Source: Amycolatopsis thermalba
Lineage (GTDB): Bacteria; Actinomycetota; Actinomycetes; Mycobacteriales; Pseudonocardiaceae
Assembly (NCBI RefSeq): GCF_003385215.1
Contig: NZ_PQHW01000044.1
Coordinates: forward strand, 1 to 51,226
Direction of reading: 5' to 3'
DNA length: 51,226 nt
A program made the translations under genes and the position numbers. Shown here in pieces: positions 7,396-19,946 of the stretch (its first letter is position 1; each line of letters starts with the position of its first letter). The notes under the pieces are model-generated. The model had not been told where the DNA came from. It was given only the letters and a program-made list of their open reading frames with translations, and did no database searches.

Positions 7396-8766
7396 GTGGA
7401 CTACGTCGAGCACATCGTCGACCTCGTGGGCGACACCCCGCTGGTCAAGCTGAACTCCCTGACCGAGGGCCTGGCGCCGCTCGTGCTGGCGAAGGTGGAG
7501 TACTTCAACCCCGGCGGCAGCGTGAAGGACCGCATCGCGCTGCGGATGGTCGAGGCCGCCGAGGCGTCGGGCGAACTCCGGCCCGGCGGCACGATCGTCG
7601 AGCCGACCTCCGGCAACACCGGCGTCGGCCTCGCGATGGTCGCCCAGCGCAAGGGCTACAAGTGCGTCTTCGTCTGCCCGGACAAGGTGAGCGAGGACAA
7701 GCGCAACGTGCTCAAGGCCTACGGCGCCCGCGTCGTGGTGTGCCCGACCGCCGTCCCGCCCGAGCACCCGGACTCCTACTACTCCGTCTCCGACCGGCTG
7801 GTCTCCGAGATCGAGGGCGCCTGGAAGCCCAACCAGTACGCCAACAAGGAGAACCCGGCCAGCCACTACCACTCGACCGGCCCGGAGATCTGGCGGCAGA
7901 CCGACGGCCGGATCACCCACTTCGTCGCGGGCGTCGGCACCGGCGGCACGATCTCCGGCACCGGCCGCTACCTCAAGGAAGCGTCCCAGGGCAAGGTCAA
8001 GGTCGTCGGCGCCGACCCGGAGGGCTCGGTCTACTCCGGCGGCACCGGACGCCCCTACCTGGTCGAAGGCGTCGGCGAGGACTTCTGGCCGGGCACCTAC
8101 GACCGCGCCATCGCCGACGAGATCATCGCCATCTCCGACGCCGAATCCTTCGCGATCACGCGCCGCCTCGCGCTCGAGGAGGGCCTGCTGGTCGGCGGCT
8201 CGTGCGGCATGGCGGTCGCGGCCGCGCTCAAGCTCGCCGAGCGGCTCGGCCCGGACGACGTGATCGTGGTGCTGCTGCCCGACGGCGGCCGCGGCTACCT
8301 GGGCAAGGTCTTCAACGACCAGTGGATGGCCGGCTACGGCTTCCTGCCGCCGGACTCCTCCGGCGCCACCGTCGGCGACGTGCTGCGCGCGAAGACCGGA
8401 TCGCTGCCCGACCTGGTCCACACCCACCCGAACGAGACGGTCGCCGAGGCCGTCGCGATCCTGTCCGAGTTCGACGTCAGCCAGATGCCGGTGGTCAGCG
8501 CCGAGCCGCCGGTGATGGCCGCCGAGGTCGTCGGCGCCGTCAACGAGCGGGAGCTGCTGGAGGCCCTGTTCACCGGGAAGGCCCAGCTCGCCGACCGCCT
8601 GGACAAGCACATGTCGCCGCCGCTGCCGACCATCGGCGCGAGCGAGGGCGTCGGGGCGGCCATGAAGGCGCTGTCCAACGCCGACGGCGCGCTCGTCCTG
8701 GTCGACGGCAAGCCGGCGGGCGTGCTGACCAGGCACGACCTGCTGAGCTACCTCGCCGGACGGTGA
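7396..8766 (+). CDS. cbs: Cystathionine beta-synthase
   Basis: 456 residues. Residues 1-320 form a fold-type II PLP domain with the PLP lysine K44 in GGSVKDR and the phosphate/substrate loop PTSGNTG near 70. A glycine-rich GVGTGGTISG cofactor loop follows. Residues of about 340-456 contain a CBS-domain pair, the usual regulatory module. The enzyme condenses serine and homocysteine to cystathionine (reverse transsulfuration). metB lies 2.5 kb downstream in the same orientation, as in Rv1077-Rv1079. GTG 7396 is placed by the -10 hexamer just upstream. Confidence 0.93.
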   Translation: MDYVEHIVDLVGDTPLVKLNSLTEGLAPLVLAKVEYFNPGGSVKDRIALRMVEAAEASGELRPGGTIVEPTSGNTGVGLAMVAQRKGYKCVFVCPDKVSEDKRNVLKAYGARVVVCPTAVPPEHPDSYYSVSDRLVSEIEGAWKPNQYANKENPASHYHSTGPEIWRQTDGRITHFVAGVGTGGTISGTGRYLKEASQGKVKVVGADPEGSVYSGGTGRPYLVEGVGEDFWPGTYDRAIADEIIAISDAESFAITRRLALEEGLLVGGSCGMAVAAALKLAERLGPDDVIVVLLPDGGRGYLGKVFNDQWMAGYGFLPPDSSGATVGDVLRAKTGSLPDLVHTHPNETVAEAVAILSEFDVSQMPVVSAEPPVMAAEVVGAVNERELLEALFTGKAQLADRLDKHMSPPLPTIGASEGVGAAMKALSNADGALVLVDGKPAGVLTRHDLLSYLAGR

Positions 8767-8783
8767 TCCGGGTTTCATCGCGC

Positions 8784-8811
8784 GGAACCGTCGGGGCGTT
8801 ACGAGCGTCTA
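8784..8811 (+). promoter_or_regulatory. Candidate ECF-sigma promoter for the pra-like gene
   Basis: GGAACC (8784-8789) and CGTCTA (8806-8811) are separated by exactly 16 bp, the spacing and bases expected of an envelope-stress ECF (SigE-like) promoter. A vegetative-like TAGCGT is also present at 8826-8831. Confidence 0.5.
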
Positions 8812-8894
8812 TGACCGGTATCCGATAGCGTGTGGCCCACCCAGATCAACGTGAATACGCACTGTCAGTCCTCTCGAGGGGGTTCAAGACCCAC

Positions 8895-10244
8895 ATGAGC
8901 GCTCCGCAGCCGCCGAACCAGCCGTGGGGTGGCGGTCAGCCGCCTCAGGGCCCGCCGAGCGGTCCCCAGCAACAGCCAGACAACCCGTTCGGCTCTTCGG
9001 AGCCCACCCAGGTCGTGCAGCCCGGCCAGTCGCAGCAGCCGTCCGAGGGCGGCGGTTCGTTCGGCGAGACGGCGGAGCCGACCCAGGTGGTCCAGCCGGG
9101 TGGCGACCCCAACGCCACGCAGAAGGTCGGCCCGGGTGATCAGCCGGGCGCGGAGTCCACGCAGCTGGTGCCCCCGGGCTCCCAGCCGCCGGCCATCCCG
9201 TACTCGCCGCCGCCGAGCGCCGCCGACAACCCCGGCGCCGTGAACCCCCAGCAGGGCTACGGGCAGCAGGGCTTCGGCCAGCAGCAGCAGCCCGGGTTCG
9301 GGCAGCAGCAGCCGGGCCCGTACGGCCAGCCGCCGCAGGGCTACGGCCCGCCGTCGGGTGGCTTCGGCCAGCCGCAGGGCTTCGGCGCGCCGGGCTACCC
9401 CCAGCAGGGCGGTGGCGCCGGTGGCAACAACCAGCTCTTCGGCTGGATCGCCGGTGGTCTCGCCGCGCTCCTCGGCCTGCTCGGCCTGATCTTCGCGCTG
9501 ATCGACTTCGGTGATGTCTCCGACTACTCCGACGCCTACGACTCGATCAAGGACCAGGCGGACGAGTTCGGGCTGCCCAGCCCGGGCCTGCTCTGGTTCT
9601 ACATGATCATGCTGGTGGTCGGTGGCCTCGCGGCGCTGGCCGGTGGCGTCCTGATCGCGCTGGCGAACAAGCTCAGCCCGGCGCTGAAGAAGATCGCCCC
9701 GATCCTGACGGCGGTCGGCGGTTTCCTGATGCTGCTGTTCGGCATCCTGATCCTCGCGGCGATGCCGGAGGGTGCCTCGGACCTCCCGGGCATCCCGGTC
9801 GCGCAACTGATCTTCGGCATCGTGGCGCTGGCGATCGGTGTCGCCGGCCTGGTCCCGGCGGCGAAGCAGTTCGTCGGTCTCGGCGACGGTGCCGGCCAGC
9901 AGGGCGGCCCGGGCGGCTTCGGCGGTCCCGGTGGCTTCGGTGGCCCCCAGAGCGGCGGTTTCCCGCAGCCGGGGCAGCAGCCCGGTCAGTTCGGCCAGCA
10001 CCCCGGTCAGCCGCAGTACGGGCAGCCCGGTGGGCCGAACCCGCAGAGCGGTGGCTTCCCGCAGCCCGGCCAGTACGGCCAGCCCGGCCAGCAGCCCGGT
10101 TACGGGCAGCCCGGCCAGTACGGGCAGCAGCCCGGCTACGGCCAGCCCGGTCAGTACGGGCAGCAGCAGCCGGGTCCGTACGGCCAGCCGCCGCAGCAGC
10201 CCGGCCAGTACGGCCAGCCCGGTCAACCGCCGCAGCAGTGGTGA
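8895..10244 (+). CDS. Pra-like proline/glutamine-rich membrane protein
   Basis: 449 residues. A long disordered N-tail (1-178) carries four TQ-x-V motifs: T38, T63, T75 and T89. It then becomes repeats of [10 protein letters not shown] type. Four transmembrane helices follow (about 182-203, 242-267, 276-300 and 313-332), then a Gly/Gln/Pro/Tyr-rich C-tail of [18 protein letters not shown] repeats. Proline-rich antigen (Pra, Rv1078) holds the same position between cbs and metB in mycobacteria. Function is unknown; a scaffold at the growing pole or septum is plausible. ATG 8895 was chosen over an upstream frame extension; GAGGGGG lies 14 nt upstream. Confidence 0.82.
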   Translation: MSAPQPPNQPWGGGQPPQGPPSGPQQQPDNPFGSSEPTQVVQPGQSQQPSEGGGSFGETAEPTQVVQPGGDPNATQKVGPGDQPGAESTQLVPPGSQPPAIPYSPPPSAADNPGAVNPQQGYGQQGFGQQQQPGFGQQQPGPYGQPPQGYGPPSGGFGQPQGFGAPGYPQQGGGAGGNNQLFGWIAGGLAALLGLLGLIFALIDFGDVSDYSDAYDSIKDQADEFGLPSPGLLWFYMIMLVVGGLAALAGGVLIALANKLSPALKKIAPILTAVGGFLMLLFGILILAAMPEGASDLPGIPVAQLIFGIVALAIGVAGLVPAAKQFVGLGDGAGQQGGPGGFGGPGGFGGPQSGGFPQPGQQPGQFGQHPGQPQYGQPGGPNPQSGGFPQPGQYGQPGQQPGYGQPGQYGQQPGYGQPGQYGQQQPGPYGQPPQQPGQYGQPGQPPQQW

Positions 10245-10263
10245 CCGGCTGAACTCAGCAGGC

Positions 10264-10300
10264 GATGCCCCCGGCCCCGCGCCGGGGGCATCGTCTTTTT
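10264..10300 (+). terminator. Intrinsic terminator after the pra-like gene
   Basis: 11-bp perfect stem (10264-10274 with 10282-10292), 7-nt loop, tail GTCTTTTT. Confidence 0.92.
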
Positions 10301-10332
10301 CCCAGTTGATTTCCGTGTGCTGGGAACGCCGC

Positions 10333-10338
10333 TAGGGT
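10333..10338 (+). promoter_or_regulatory. -10 element before two membrane-protein genes
   Basis: TAGGGT lies 36 bp upstream of GTG 10374, whose ribosome binding site GGGAG is at 10365-10369. Confidence 0.45.
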
Positions 10339-10373
10339 GAGCGCCGAAAACGTCCGATTTCCCCGGGAGCGCT

Positions 10374-10838
10374 GTGACGAGTCGAAACGGCCACGAGCCG
10401 CGCCCCAACGGGACCACCGCGATCCTCGCCGGCGTGGTCGGGCTGGTGCTGGCCGGCCTGCTGGGCTACCTGCCGCTGAAGTTCTTCGTCGACCACGGCT
10501 TCGCGGGCATGGACGGCAAGGTGCGCGGCGTCCTCGCCGTCTACTCGGCGGCCGCGCTGGTCCTGCTGGCCGGCGCGCTGACCACGTTCTTCCGCGCGGT
10601 CGCCGGCGCGGTGTTGCTGCTGGCCGGCGGGCTGCTCGCGGTCGCCGCGGTGATCTGCGAGCCGATCCTGCTCTACCCCGGCTACTTCGGGGACTTCTTC
10701 GCGGTCATGTTCCGCTTCGCGTCCGACGACGCGTTCGTGCGGGTCGGCGCGGTGGTCGGCGGGCCGCTCGTGTTCGTGCTCGCGGTGCTTCCGTGGACCT
10801 TCCGGTACCTGCGGCACCGCCCGGCTGGTAGTTGGTAG
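10374..10838 (+). CDS. Four-helix membrane protein of unknown function
   Basis: 154 residues. Four hydrophobic helices lie at about 13-35, 50-72, 75-97 and 120-143, with a short charged N-tail. No catalytic motif or known family was recognised. The GTG start is supported by GGGAG 4 nt upstream. Its TAG stop touches the next gene (TAGTG), so the two small membrane proteins are probably translated together. Position suggests an actinobacterial envelope accessory pair between pra and metB. Confidence 0.72.
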   Translation: MTSRNGHEPRPNGTTAILAGVVGLVLAGLLGYLPLKFFVDHGFAGMDGKVRGVLAVYSAAALVLLAGALTTFFRAVAGAVLLLAGGLLAVAAVICEPILLYPGYFGDFFAVMFRFASDDAFVRVGAVVGGPLVFVLAVLPWTFRYLRHRPAGSW

Positions 10839-11293
10839 TGGTGACCTTTCCGTCCCAATCCGAAGCCACCACGTCCTCCCGCGGCGGCGGCACCGGCATC
10901 ACCGCGGCCGTCCTGGCCCTGCTCGGCGGCCTGTTCCACCTGGTCGGCGTGGCCGGTGGCGCGGTGCTGCTCGCCGGCGACGGCGACCTCGGGCGCAGCC
11001 TGCTGACGTTCGCCACGCACCTGCTGCTCGCCGTCGCCCTCATCACCGGCGGGGTCGGGCTCGTGCTGGCCAAGGAGTTCGGCCGCGTCGCGACGATCAT
11101 CGGCGCGGCCGCGGCCCTCGTCGTGTACCTGCTGGTGCTCGTGCTCGGCGCGTTCGGGGTGTACTTCCTCGGCCTCCTCGACGGCGACGTCCCGCTCGTC
11201 TACCTCGGCGTGCTGTGCGTGCCGGCGATCGGCACCCTGGTGCTGGCGTGCCTGCCGCCCACCGCGCGATGGGTGCGGCAGGGCTGGTCGTAG
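10838..11293 (+). CDS. Second four-helix membrane protein
   Basis: About 151 residues with four transmembrane helices and short loops, ending in WVRQGWS. The start overlaps the previous stop by one base (TAGTG). A GTG one codon later, at 10841, is equally possible. No family recognised. It is translationally coupled to the upstream gene and ends 9 bp before the metB start. Confidence 0.68.
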   Translation: MVTFPSQSEATTSSRGGGTGITAAVLALLGGLFHLVGVAGGAVLLAGDGDLGRSLLTFATHLLLAVALITGGVGLVLAKEFGRVATIIGAAAALVVYLLVLVLGAFGVYFLGLLDGDVPLVYLGVLCVPAIGTLVLACLPPTARWVRQGWS

Positions 11294-11296
11294 GCT
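11291..11296 (+). promoter_or_regulatory. Leaderless -10 element of metB
   Basis: TAGGCT is followed by 6 nt and the ATG at 11303. The element overlaps the stop codon of the preceding gene. Confidence 0.6.
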
Positions 11297-11302
11297 GGGG
11301 AA

Positions 11303-12460
11303 ATGACGCACGACCTTTCCCGCTCCGGCTTCGAGACGCGCGCCATCCACGCAGGTCAGGAGCCTGACCCGCGGACAGGTGCGGTCATCGTGCCCATCTA
11401 CCAGACCTCCACCTACGCCCAGGACGGCGTCGGGGGCACCCGCGAGGGTGACTACGAGTACTCCCGCACCGCGAACCCGACGCGCACCGCGCTGGAGCAG
11501 GCCCTGGCCTCGCTCGAGGGCGCGCGGCACGGCCTGGCGTTCGCCTCCGGCATGGCCGCCACCGACGCGGTGCTGCGCACCGTGCTGCGGCCGGGCGACC
11601 ACCTGGTCCTGGGCAACGACGCCTACGGCGGCACCTTCCGGCTGATCGACAAGGTGCTGAAGGTGTGGGGCGTCGAATACGGCGTCGCGGACCTGTCGAA
11701 CGTGGACGAAGTGCGCGCCGCGGTCCGCCCGGAAACCAAGCTGATCTGGTGCGAGACGCCGTCCAACCCGCTGCTCGGCATCGCCGACCTCGCGGTGCTG
11801 GCCGAGATCGCCCACGGGGCCGGCGCCCGCCTCGTCGTGGACAACACCTTCGCCACGCCGTACCTGCAGACGCCGCTGGCCCTCGGCGCCGACATCGTCG
11901 TGCACTCGACCACCAAGTACCTGGGCGGGCACTCGGACGTCGTCGGCGGCGCGGTGCTGACCAACGAGGACGAGCTGCGCGAACAGCTGTTCTTCCTGCG
12001 CAACGCGGCGGGCGCGGTGCCCGGCCCGTTCGACGCGTGGCTGACCCTGCGCGGCCTCAAGACCCTCGCCGTGCGCATGGACCGGCACTGCGACAACGCG
12101 GAGCAGATCGCCGAGATGCTGTCGGCGCACCCGAAGGTCGCCGAGGTCTACTACCCGGGCCTGCCCGATCACGCCGGGCACGACATCGCGGCCAAGCAGA
12201 TGCGCCGCTTCGGCGGCATGATCTCCTTCCGCCACACCGGCGGCAGGCAGGCCGCGCTGGACACCGCGGCGCGCACGCAGCTGTTCATCCTGGCCGAGTC
12301 GCTGGGCGGCATCGAGTCGCTGATCGAGCACCCGGGCCAGATGACCCACGCGAGCGTGGCCGGTTCGATGCTCCAGGTGCCCGACGACCTGCTGCGGCTG
12401 TCCGTGGGCATCGAGGACGTCCGCGACCTCAGCGACGACCTGCGCGCGGCGCTGGGCTGA
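11303..12460 (+). CDS. metB: Cystathionine gamma-synthase
   Basis: 385 residues, fold-type I PLP enzyme of the Cys/Met metabolism family. It has SRTANPT and ASGMAATDAV in the N-terminal half, and the Schiff-base lysine is in HSTTKYLGGHSD. It joins O-acyl-homoserine with cysteine to give cystathionine; some actinobacterial relatives also have gamma-lyase activity, so direction is not certain. The neighbour order cbs, pra, metB, greA matches Rv1077-Rv1080c. Confidence 0.9.
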   Translation: MTHDLSRSGFETRAIHAGQEPDPRTGAVIVPIYQTSTYAQDGVGGTREGDYEYSRTANPTRTALEQALASLEGARHGLAFASGMAATDAVLRTVLRPGDHLVLGNDAYGGTFRLIDKVLKVWGVEYGVADLSNVDEVRAAVRPETKLIWCETPSNPLLGIADLAVLAEIAHGAGARLVVDNTFATPYLQTPLALGADIVVHSTTKYLGGHSDVVGGAVLTNEDELREQLFFLRNAAGAVPGPFDAWLTLRGLKTLAVRMDRHCDNAEQIAEMLSAHPKVAEVYYPGLPDHAGHDIAAKQMRRFGGMISFRHTGGRQAALDTAARTQLFILAESLGGIESLIEHPGQMTHASVAGSMLQVPDDLLRLSVGIEDVRDLSDDLRAALG

Positions 12461-12466
12461 CGAGGC

Positions 12467-12496
12467 GGCGGGGGAGCGCTCCGGCGCTTCCCCGCC
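12467..12496. terminator. Terminator hairpin between metB and the convergent small gene
   Basis: 13-bp stem with one G-U pair (12467-12479 with 12484-12496), 4-nt loop, no T-tract. Confidence 0.65.
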
Positions 12497-12498
12497 AC

Positions 12499-12780
12499 TC
12501 AGGGCCGGTAGTTGTTCAGCTCGGCCGTCTTGGCGTCGGCCGGTGTGCTGCCGGCGCGGATCCCCGGCAGGTCGGAGCCGTCCACGCACCCGCCGACCAG
12601 CTCGACGTAGTTGTCGTGCCGGATGTACTGGGCCGGATCACCGCAGCCGGCCCGGTCGACGGTGTAGACCGCCGCGCCGGTGAGGGCCAGGGCGGAGGTG
12701 ACGCCCGCGACCAACGGCAGCAGACCGGCCGCACGCGTGGCACGACGGACCCGTCCGCCCGTTTCGCTGCGCGCTGGCAT
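12499..12780 (-). CDS. Small exported or membrane-anchored protein
   Basis: 93 residues. A basic N-terminus (RRATR) precedes a hydrophobic segment at about 18-40, then a short outer domain with two cysteines (AGCGDP, GGCVDG). No family recognised. GGGAG lies 5 nt before the ATG. It is convergent with metB and divergent from ilvA. Confidence 0.65.
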   Translation of the reverse strand: MPARSETGGRVRRATRAAGLLPLVAGVTSALALTGAAVYTVDRAGCGDPAQYIRHDNYVELVGGCVDGSDLPGIRAGSTPADAKTAELNNYRP

Positions 12781-12845
12781 GGCTACTCCCGATTCGCCGT
12801 ACTGACCGGCTCCCAGGGTACCGAAACCCGTGAGGTGGGAGTGGC

Positions 12846-16587
<3,742 letters not shown>

Positions 16588-16651
16588 GTTCTGTGACGCT
16601 ACGCGGTTTCCGAGGCGCCGGGCTGCGTCTCGCGAACGCACGCTTCGCGAG

Positions 16652-16813
16652 ACTGAACGCAGAACTCACGCCACTGAACGTGGAACTCGCGGCACTGAAC
16701 GTGGAACTCGCCGCACTGAACGTGGAACTCGCCGGTGCGACCGCGAGTCCCACACTCGGGCTCGCGAGTCCCGCGTTCGCGGGCGCGAGTTCCACCTTCC
16801 CGGTCGCGAGTTC
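16652..16813. repeat. Eight-unit array of 21-bp elements, four forward and four inverted
   Basis: Four tandem units of ACTGAACGTGGAACTCGC type start at 16652, 16673, 16694 and 16715; the first is degenerate. Four units in the opposite sense follow, with GCGAGT(T/C)C at 16743, 16764, 16785 and 16806, again 21 bp apart. The array lies in the 320-bp gap between the MBL-protein gene and the greA terminator and has no credible gene. Confidence 0.85.
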
Positions 16814-16843
16814 TGCGCTCGTGGCATGCGGCTGTCCACACAG

Positions 16844-16890
16844 CGGAGCGGCTGCTCCGGGCGATGCTCCCGCCCGGAGCAGCCGCTCCG
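16844..16890 (-). terminator. Strong hairpin downstream of greA
   Basis: 19-bp perfect stem (16844-16862 with 16872-16890), 9-nt loop, 17 bp past the greA stop. No T-tract. Confidence 0.75.
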
Positions 16891-16907
16891 AAAGAAGTGT
16901 GGGGGGC

Positions 16908-17396
16908 TCAGCCGGTGTAGGGCACGGCCTTGATCAGCGTCACCTTCTGCGTGCTGCCGTTGGGCAGCTCGTACTCGCGCGACTCGCCTTCCTTGGCGCC
17001 CAGCAGGGCCTTGCCCAGGGGCGACTCGGGCGAGTACACGTCGAGTTCGCCTTCGGCGCCCTCTTCGCGCGTGGCGAGCAGGAACTTCTCCTCGTCGTCG
17101 TCACCTTCGTAACGCACGGTGAGGACCTTGCCCGGCTCGGCGACCCCGTCGTTCTTGGGGGCCTCGCCGACCTTCGCCGACCGCAGGAGTTCCTGCAGGT
17201 GGCGGATGCGGGCTTCCTGCTGGCCCTGCTCCTCACGGGCGGCGTGGTAGCCGCCGTTCTCCCGGAGGTCGCCTTCTTCGCGGCTGGCGTTGATCTTCGC
17301 AGCGATGACCGGACGATTCTCGATCAGCTCGTCGAGCTCGTGCTTGAGCCTGTCGTAGGCTTCCTGGGTCAGCCAGGTCACCTGGGTGTCGCTCAC
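16908..17396 (-). CDS. greA: Transcript cleavage factor GreA
   Basis: 162 residues. The N-terminal coiled-coil hairpin ([20 protein letters not shown]) carries the acidic D/E tip that enters the RNA polymerase secondary channel. A C-terminal FKBP-like domain ends with [14 protein letters not shown] and [11 protein letters not shown]. GreA stimulates cleavage of backtracked RNA. GTG 17396 gives [11 protein letters not shown], matching mycobacterial GreA, with GAGGAG 9 nt upstream; earlier in-frame starts overlap that site. Corresponds to Rv1080c. Confidence 0.94.
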   Translation of the reverse strand: MSDTQVTWLTQEAYDRLKHELDELIENRPVIAAKINASREEGDLRENGGYHAAREEQGQQEARIRHLQELLRSAKVGEAPKNDGVAEPGKVLTVRYEGDDDEEKFLLATREEGAEGELDVYSPESPLGKALLGAKEGESREYELPNGSTQKVTLIKAVPYTG

Positions 17397-17475
17397 GGCC
17401 ACCATCTCCTCGTCGTGCCTGCCGGACATGGGTGTTCATGCCGGCAGCCGCACTCGACCGAGTGCGGCTGGATAA

Positions 17476-17503
17476 AGGAAAAACACGGCCCGTTCGGGCC
17501 GTG
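17476..17503 (-). terminator. Intrinsic terminator of the DUF4307 gene
   Basis: On the minus strand an 8-bp GC stem (17484-17503, 4-nt loop) is followed by TTTTTCC. A second stem-loop lies at 17446-17469. The structure separates the DUF4307 gene from greA. Confidence 0.88.
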
Positions 17504-17594
17504 CCGGTAGATCAGGGTACCACGGCAGGGCAGGTCAGCGCCGGTCCCCACCGCGGAAACCGGGCATTCGGCGCGTCATTCACCCCGTTGGCCG

Positions 17595-18020
17595 CTAACT
17601 CCTTGACAAATACTCCGGAACATCGTAAGAGCAGCCGTACACGTCGGCGGTGACCGGCCGGTCGATGCTCTTGACCACCACGTCGACCCGGCTGTCGCCC
17701 GGCGGGATGTAGACCTCCCGCCGCCCGCTCTCCGCGCCGCTGAGGTCCCGCGTCCGCACGATGCACACGCCCGGGCGGTCCGGCTCGTCGCGCGTCACGT
17801 TGAGTGAGATCGTCATCGCGTTCCCCGGCAGCTCCTCGAACGTGACCCGTTCCGCACTGATGGGCGCGGCACCCAGGTTCACGTACCCGAGCCACGCGAC
17901 GGCGCAGCTCACGACCAGCGCGATCCCGGTGAAGACCCACACGCGCCACCGGCGGGCCGGCCTGCGGGGCCGCCCGTAGCGGCCTTCCGGCAGCGACGGC
18001 GGGGCGCTGGCGGTGCTCAA
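17595..18020 (-). CDS. DUF4307 single-pass membrane protein
   Basis: 141 residues: a basic Pro/Arg-rich N-tail, one transmembrane helix at about 27-47 and an outer beta-rich domain with two cysteines (GVCIV, YGCSYD) that could pair. Family function unknown; Rv1081c holds the same place between greA and mca. The start is TTG, supported by GGAGG 6 nt upstream. Divergent from mca. Confidence 0.82.
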   Translation of the reverse strand: MSTASAPPSLPEGRYGRPRRPARRWRVWVFTGIALVVSCAVAWLGYVNLGAAPISAERVTFEELPGNAMTISLNVTRDEPDRPGVCIVRTRDLSGAESGRREVYIPPGDSRVDVVVKSIDRPVTADVYGCSYDVPEYLSRS

Positions 18021-18121
18021 GCCGGGCCTCCGATCGAACTTGTCGTACCCCCGGGGACAATGGAGGCAACCGCAGTATCTCTCCGGGGCGGAATAGGGAT
18101 TCAGAAGGGGTCGTTGGACGC

Positions 18122-19033
18122 ATGGTGGGTTCTGACGAGCTGATGTCCGGAACGGGATCGCGCCTGCGTCTCATGGCGGTGCACGCCCATCCCGACGACG
18201 AGTCGAGCAAGGGCGCGGCCACGATGGCGAAGTACGTCGCCGAGGGCGCCGAGGTCATGGTCGTGACCTGCACCGGGGGCGAGGCCGGGAGCATCCTCAA
18301 CCCGGCGATGGACAGCCCCGAGGTGCTGGCCAACATGTCCGCCATCCGCCGCGAGGAGATGGCCAAGGCCGCCAAGATCCTCGGCATCCAGCACCGCTGG
18401 CTGGGCTTCGTGGACTCCGGCCTGCCCGAGGGCGCCCCGCTGCCCCCGCTGCCGGAGGGCTGCTTCGCGCTCACCCCGCTCGAGGAGCCGGTGCGCGAGC
18501 TGGTCAAGGTCATGCGCGAGTTCCGCCCGCACGTCGTGCTGACCTACGACGAGAACGGCGGCTACCCGCACCCCGACCACATCCGCACGCACGAGGTCTC
18601 CATGGCGGCCTTCGACGCCGCGGCCGAGCCGGACCGGTTCCCCGAGGCGGGCGAGCCGTGGCAGGCGCTGAAGCTGTACTACATGCACGGCTTCTCCCGC
18701 GCCCGCATGCAGGCCTTCCACGACGCCCTCGTCGAGGCCGGCCTGGAGTCGCCGTACGCGGAGTGGCTGGGCAAGTGGGACCCGGACCGCCCCGACGTGA
18801 TGGAGCGGGTCACCACGCGCATCGAGTGCGCCGACTACTTCGAGGTCCGCGACGAGGCGCTGAAGGCGCACGCCACGCAGATCGACCCGAACAGCCGCTG
18901 GTTCTTCGTGCCGCTGGAGATGCAGCGCCGGGTGTGGCCGACCGAGGAGTACGAGCTGGTCCGCTCGCTGGTGGACAGCACGCTGCCCGAGGACGACCTG
19001 TTCGCGGGCGTCCGTGAGAAGGTGAACACATGA
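18122..19033 (+). CDS. mca: Mycothiol S-conjugate amidase
   Basis: 303 residues, LmbE/GlcNAc-PI deacetylase fold. Zinc motif AHPDDE lies at 22-27 and a further metal histidine in [11 protein letters not shown]. Mca cleaves mycothiol S-conjugates to a mercapturic acid and GlcN-Ins, the detoxification arm of mycothiol metabolism. Length and the [15 protein letters not shown] start match Rv1082. The ATG at 18122 has a weak GAAGGGG; ATG 18143 is an alternative. The stop overlaps the next start (ATGA). Confidence 0.93.
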   Translation: MVGSDELMSGTGSRLRLMAVHAHPDDESSKGAATMAKYVAEGAEVMVVTCTGGEAGSILNPAMDSPEVLANMSAIRREEMAKAAKILGIQHRWLGFVDSGLPEGAPLPPLPEGCFALTPLEEPVRELVKVMREFRPHVVLTYDENGGYPHPDHIRTHEVSMAAFDAAAEPDRFPEAGEPWQALKLYYMHGFSRARMQAFHDALVEAGLESPYAEWLGKWDPDRPDVMERVTTRIECADYFEVRDEALKAHATQIDPNSRWFFVPLEMQRRVWPTEEYELVRSLVDSTLPEDDLFAGVREKVNT

Positions 19034-19347
19034 GTCTCTTGTTGCCGGTGACGGCGCCGGTCGCCACGACCGCCCTCGTCCTCGCGCAGCAGCCGGGCAA
19101 CGGCGACAACGGCGGCCAGGGCGAGGACTTCGGCAAGTCCTCGCCGCTGGGTTTCCTGATCCTCCTGCTGTTCCTCATCGCCGTCGCCCTGCTGGTGCGC
19201 TCGATGACCAAGCACCTCAAGCGCGTGCCGGCCAGCTTCGACCCGGAGGAGAAGGCCGAGAGCGCCGACGCCCCCGAGCCGGAGGAGAAGGCCACGAAGA
19301 CGGCTGACGAACCGGTCAAGCAGCCGCAGCAGAGCGAAAGCAGTTAG
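19030..19347 (+). CDS. Small membrane protein coupled to mca
   Basis: 105 residues. There is an N-terminal hydrophobic segment, a Gly/Asn/Gln linker, one clear transmembrane helix (about 42-60) and an acidic, Glu/Ala/Pro-rich cytosolic tail. No known domain. Start ATG overlaps the mca stop as ATGA, so it is translationally coupled; Rv1083 sits in the same place. Its TAG stop overlaps the convergent TetR stop (TTAG). Confidence 0.78.
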   Translation: MSLLLPVTAPVATTALVLAQQPGNGDNGGQGEDFGKSSPLGFLILLLFLIAVALLVRSMTKHLKRVPASFDPEEKAESADAPEPEEKATKTADEPVKQPQQSESS

Positions 19348-19940
19348 CGGCCCGGCTCCGATCCGCCCGGAGTGTCGGCGAGCCGGCTGACCAGGAGGTC
19401 GACCCGCTCCTCCTGGAAGTCCCTGGGAATGCGGCCGCTGTCCGACAGCGCCGCGATGCCGTGCAGCGCGCTCCAGACGACCTCGGCGGACAGTTCGCGC
19501 CGGGGGGTGTCCGGGCGGAAACAGCGGACGAACTCGTCGAAGCCGGCGCGCAGCTGGGGCGGCGTCTCGGCGTGCGCGAACCTCACATCCGTCGGCATCA
19601 CGAACATGGCCTGGTAGAGAGCGGGCCGCTCGGTGGCGAACTCCAGGTAGGCGCGGCTCACCGCGTGCAGGGCCTGTGGTGGCTCGGGGCTGGCCAGCCG
19701 GGCGCGGCGCAGGTGGGCGGCCAGTTCGGCGAACCCGTCGATCGCGACGGCGCGCACGATGGCGTCCTTGCCGCTGAAGTGGCTGTAGAGCACGGGCTGG
19801 CTGTATTCGACGCGCTCGGCGAGCCGCCGCGTCGTCACCGCCTCCCAGCCTTCGGTTTCCGCGAGTTCCCGGGCGGCCGTGATGATCAACTGATGGCGTT
19901 GGGCGCGTTCACGTTCACGGCGCTCCTTGATGGCGGACAT
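19344..19940 (-). CDS. TetR/AcrR family regulator with WHG-type C-terminal domain
   Basis: 198 residues. HTH: VTTRRLAERVEYSQPVLYSHF at about 40-60. The C-terminal half resembles the WHG/TetR_C_33 ligand domain (RAYLEFATERPALYQAMF). A long inverted repeat overlaps its own -10, implying autorepression; the divergent YyaL-like gene may also be a target. The ligand is unknown. Confidence 0.82.
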   Translation of the reverse strand: MSAIKERRERERAQRHQLIITAARELAETEGWEAVTTRRLAERVEYSQPVLYSHFSGKDAIVRAVAIDGFAELAAHLRRARLASPEPPQALHAVSRAYLEFATERPALYQAMFVMPTDVRFAHAETPPQLRAGFDEFVRCFRPDTPRRELSAEVVWSALHGIAALSDSGRIPRDFQEERVDLLVSRLADTPGGSEPGR

Positions 19941-19946
19941 GACGTG

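Noticed and set aside
16652-16813. CRISPR array
   Set aside because: Units are contiguous 21-mers without spacers, half of them inverted, and no cas genes are near.
16593-17510. 305-codon frame with 7-residue repeats across the 21-bp array
   Set aside because: The peptide repeat follows from the 21-bp DNA period. The frame runs antisense through greA and the array has inverted units, so it is not a gene.
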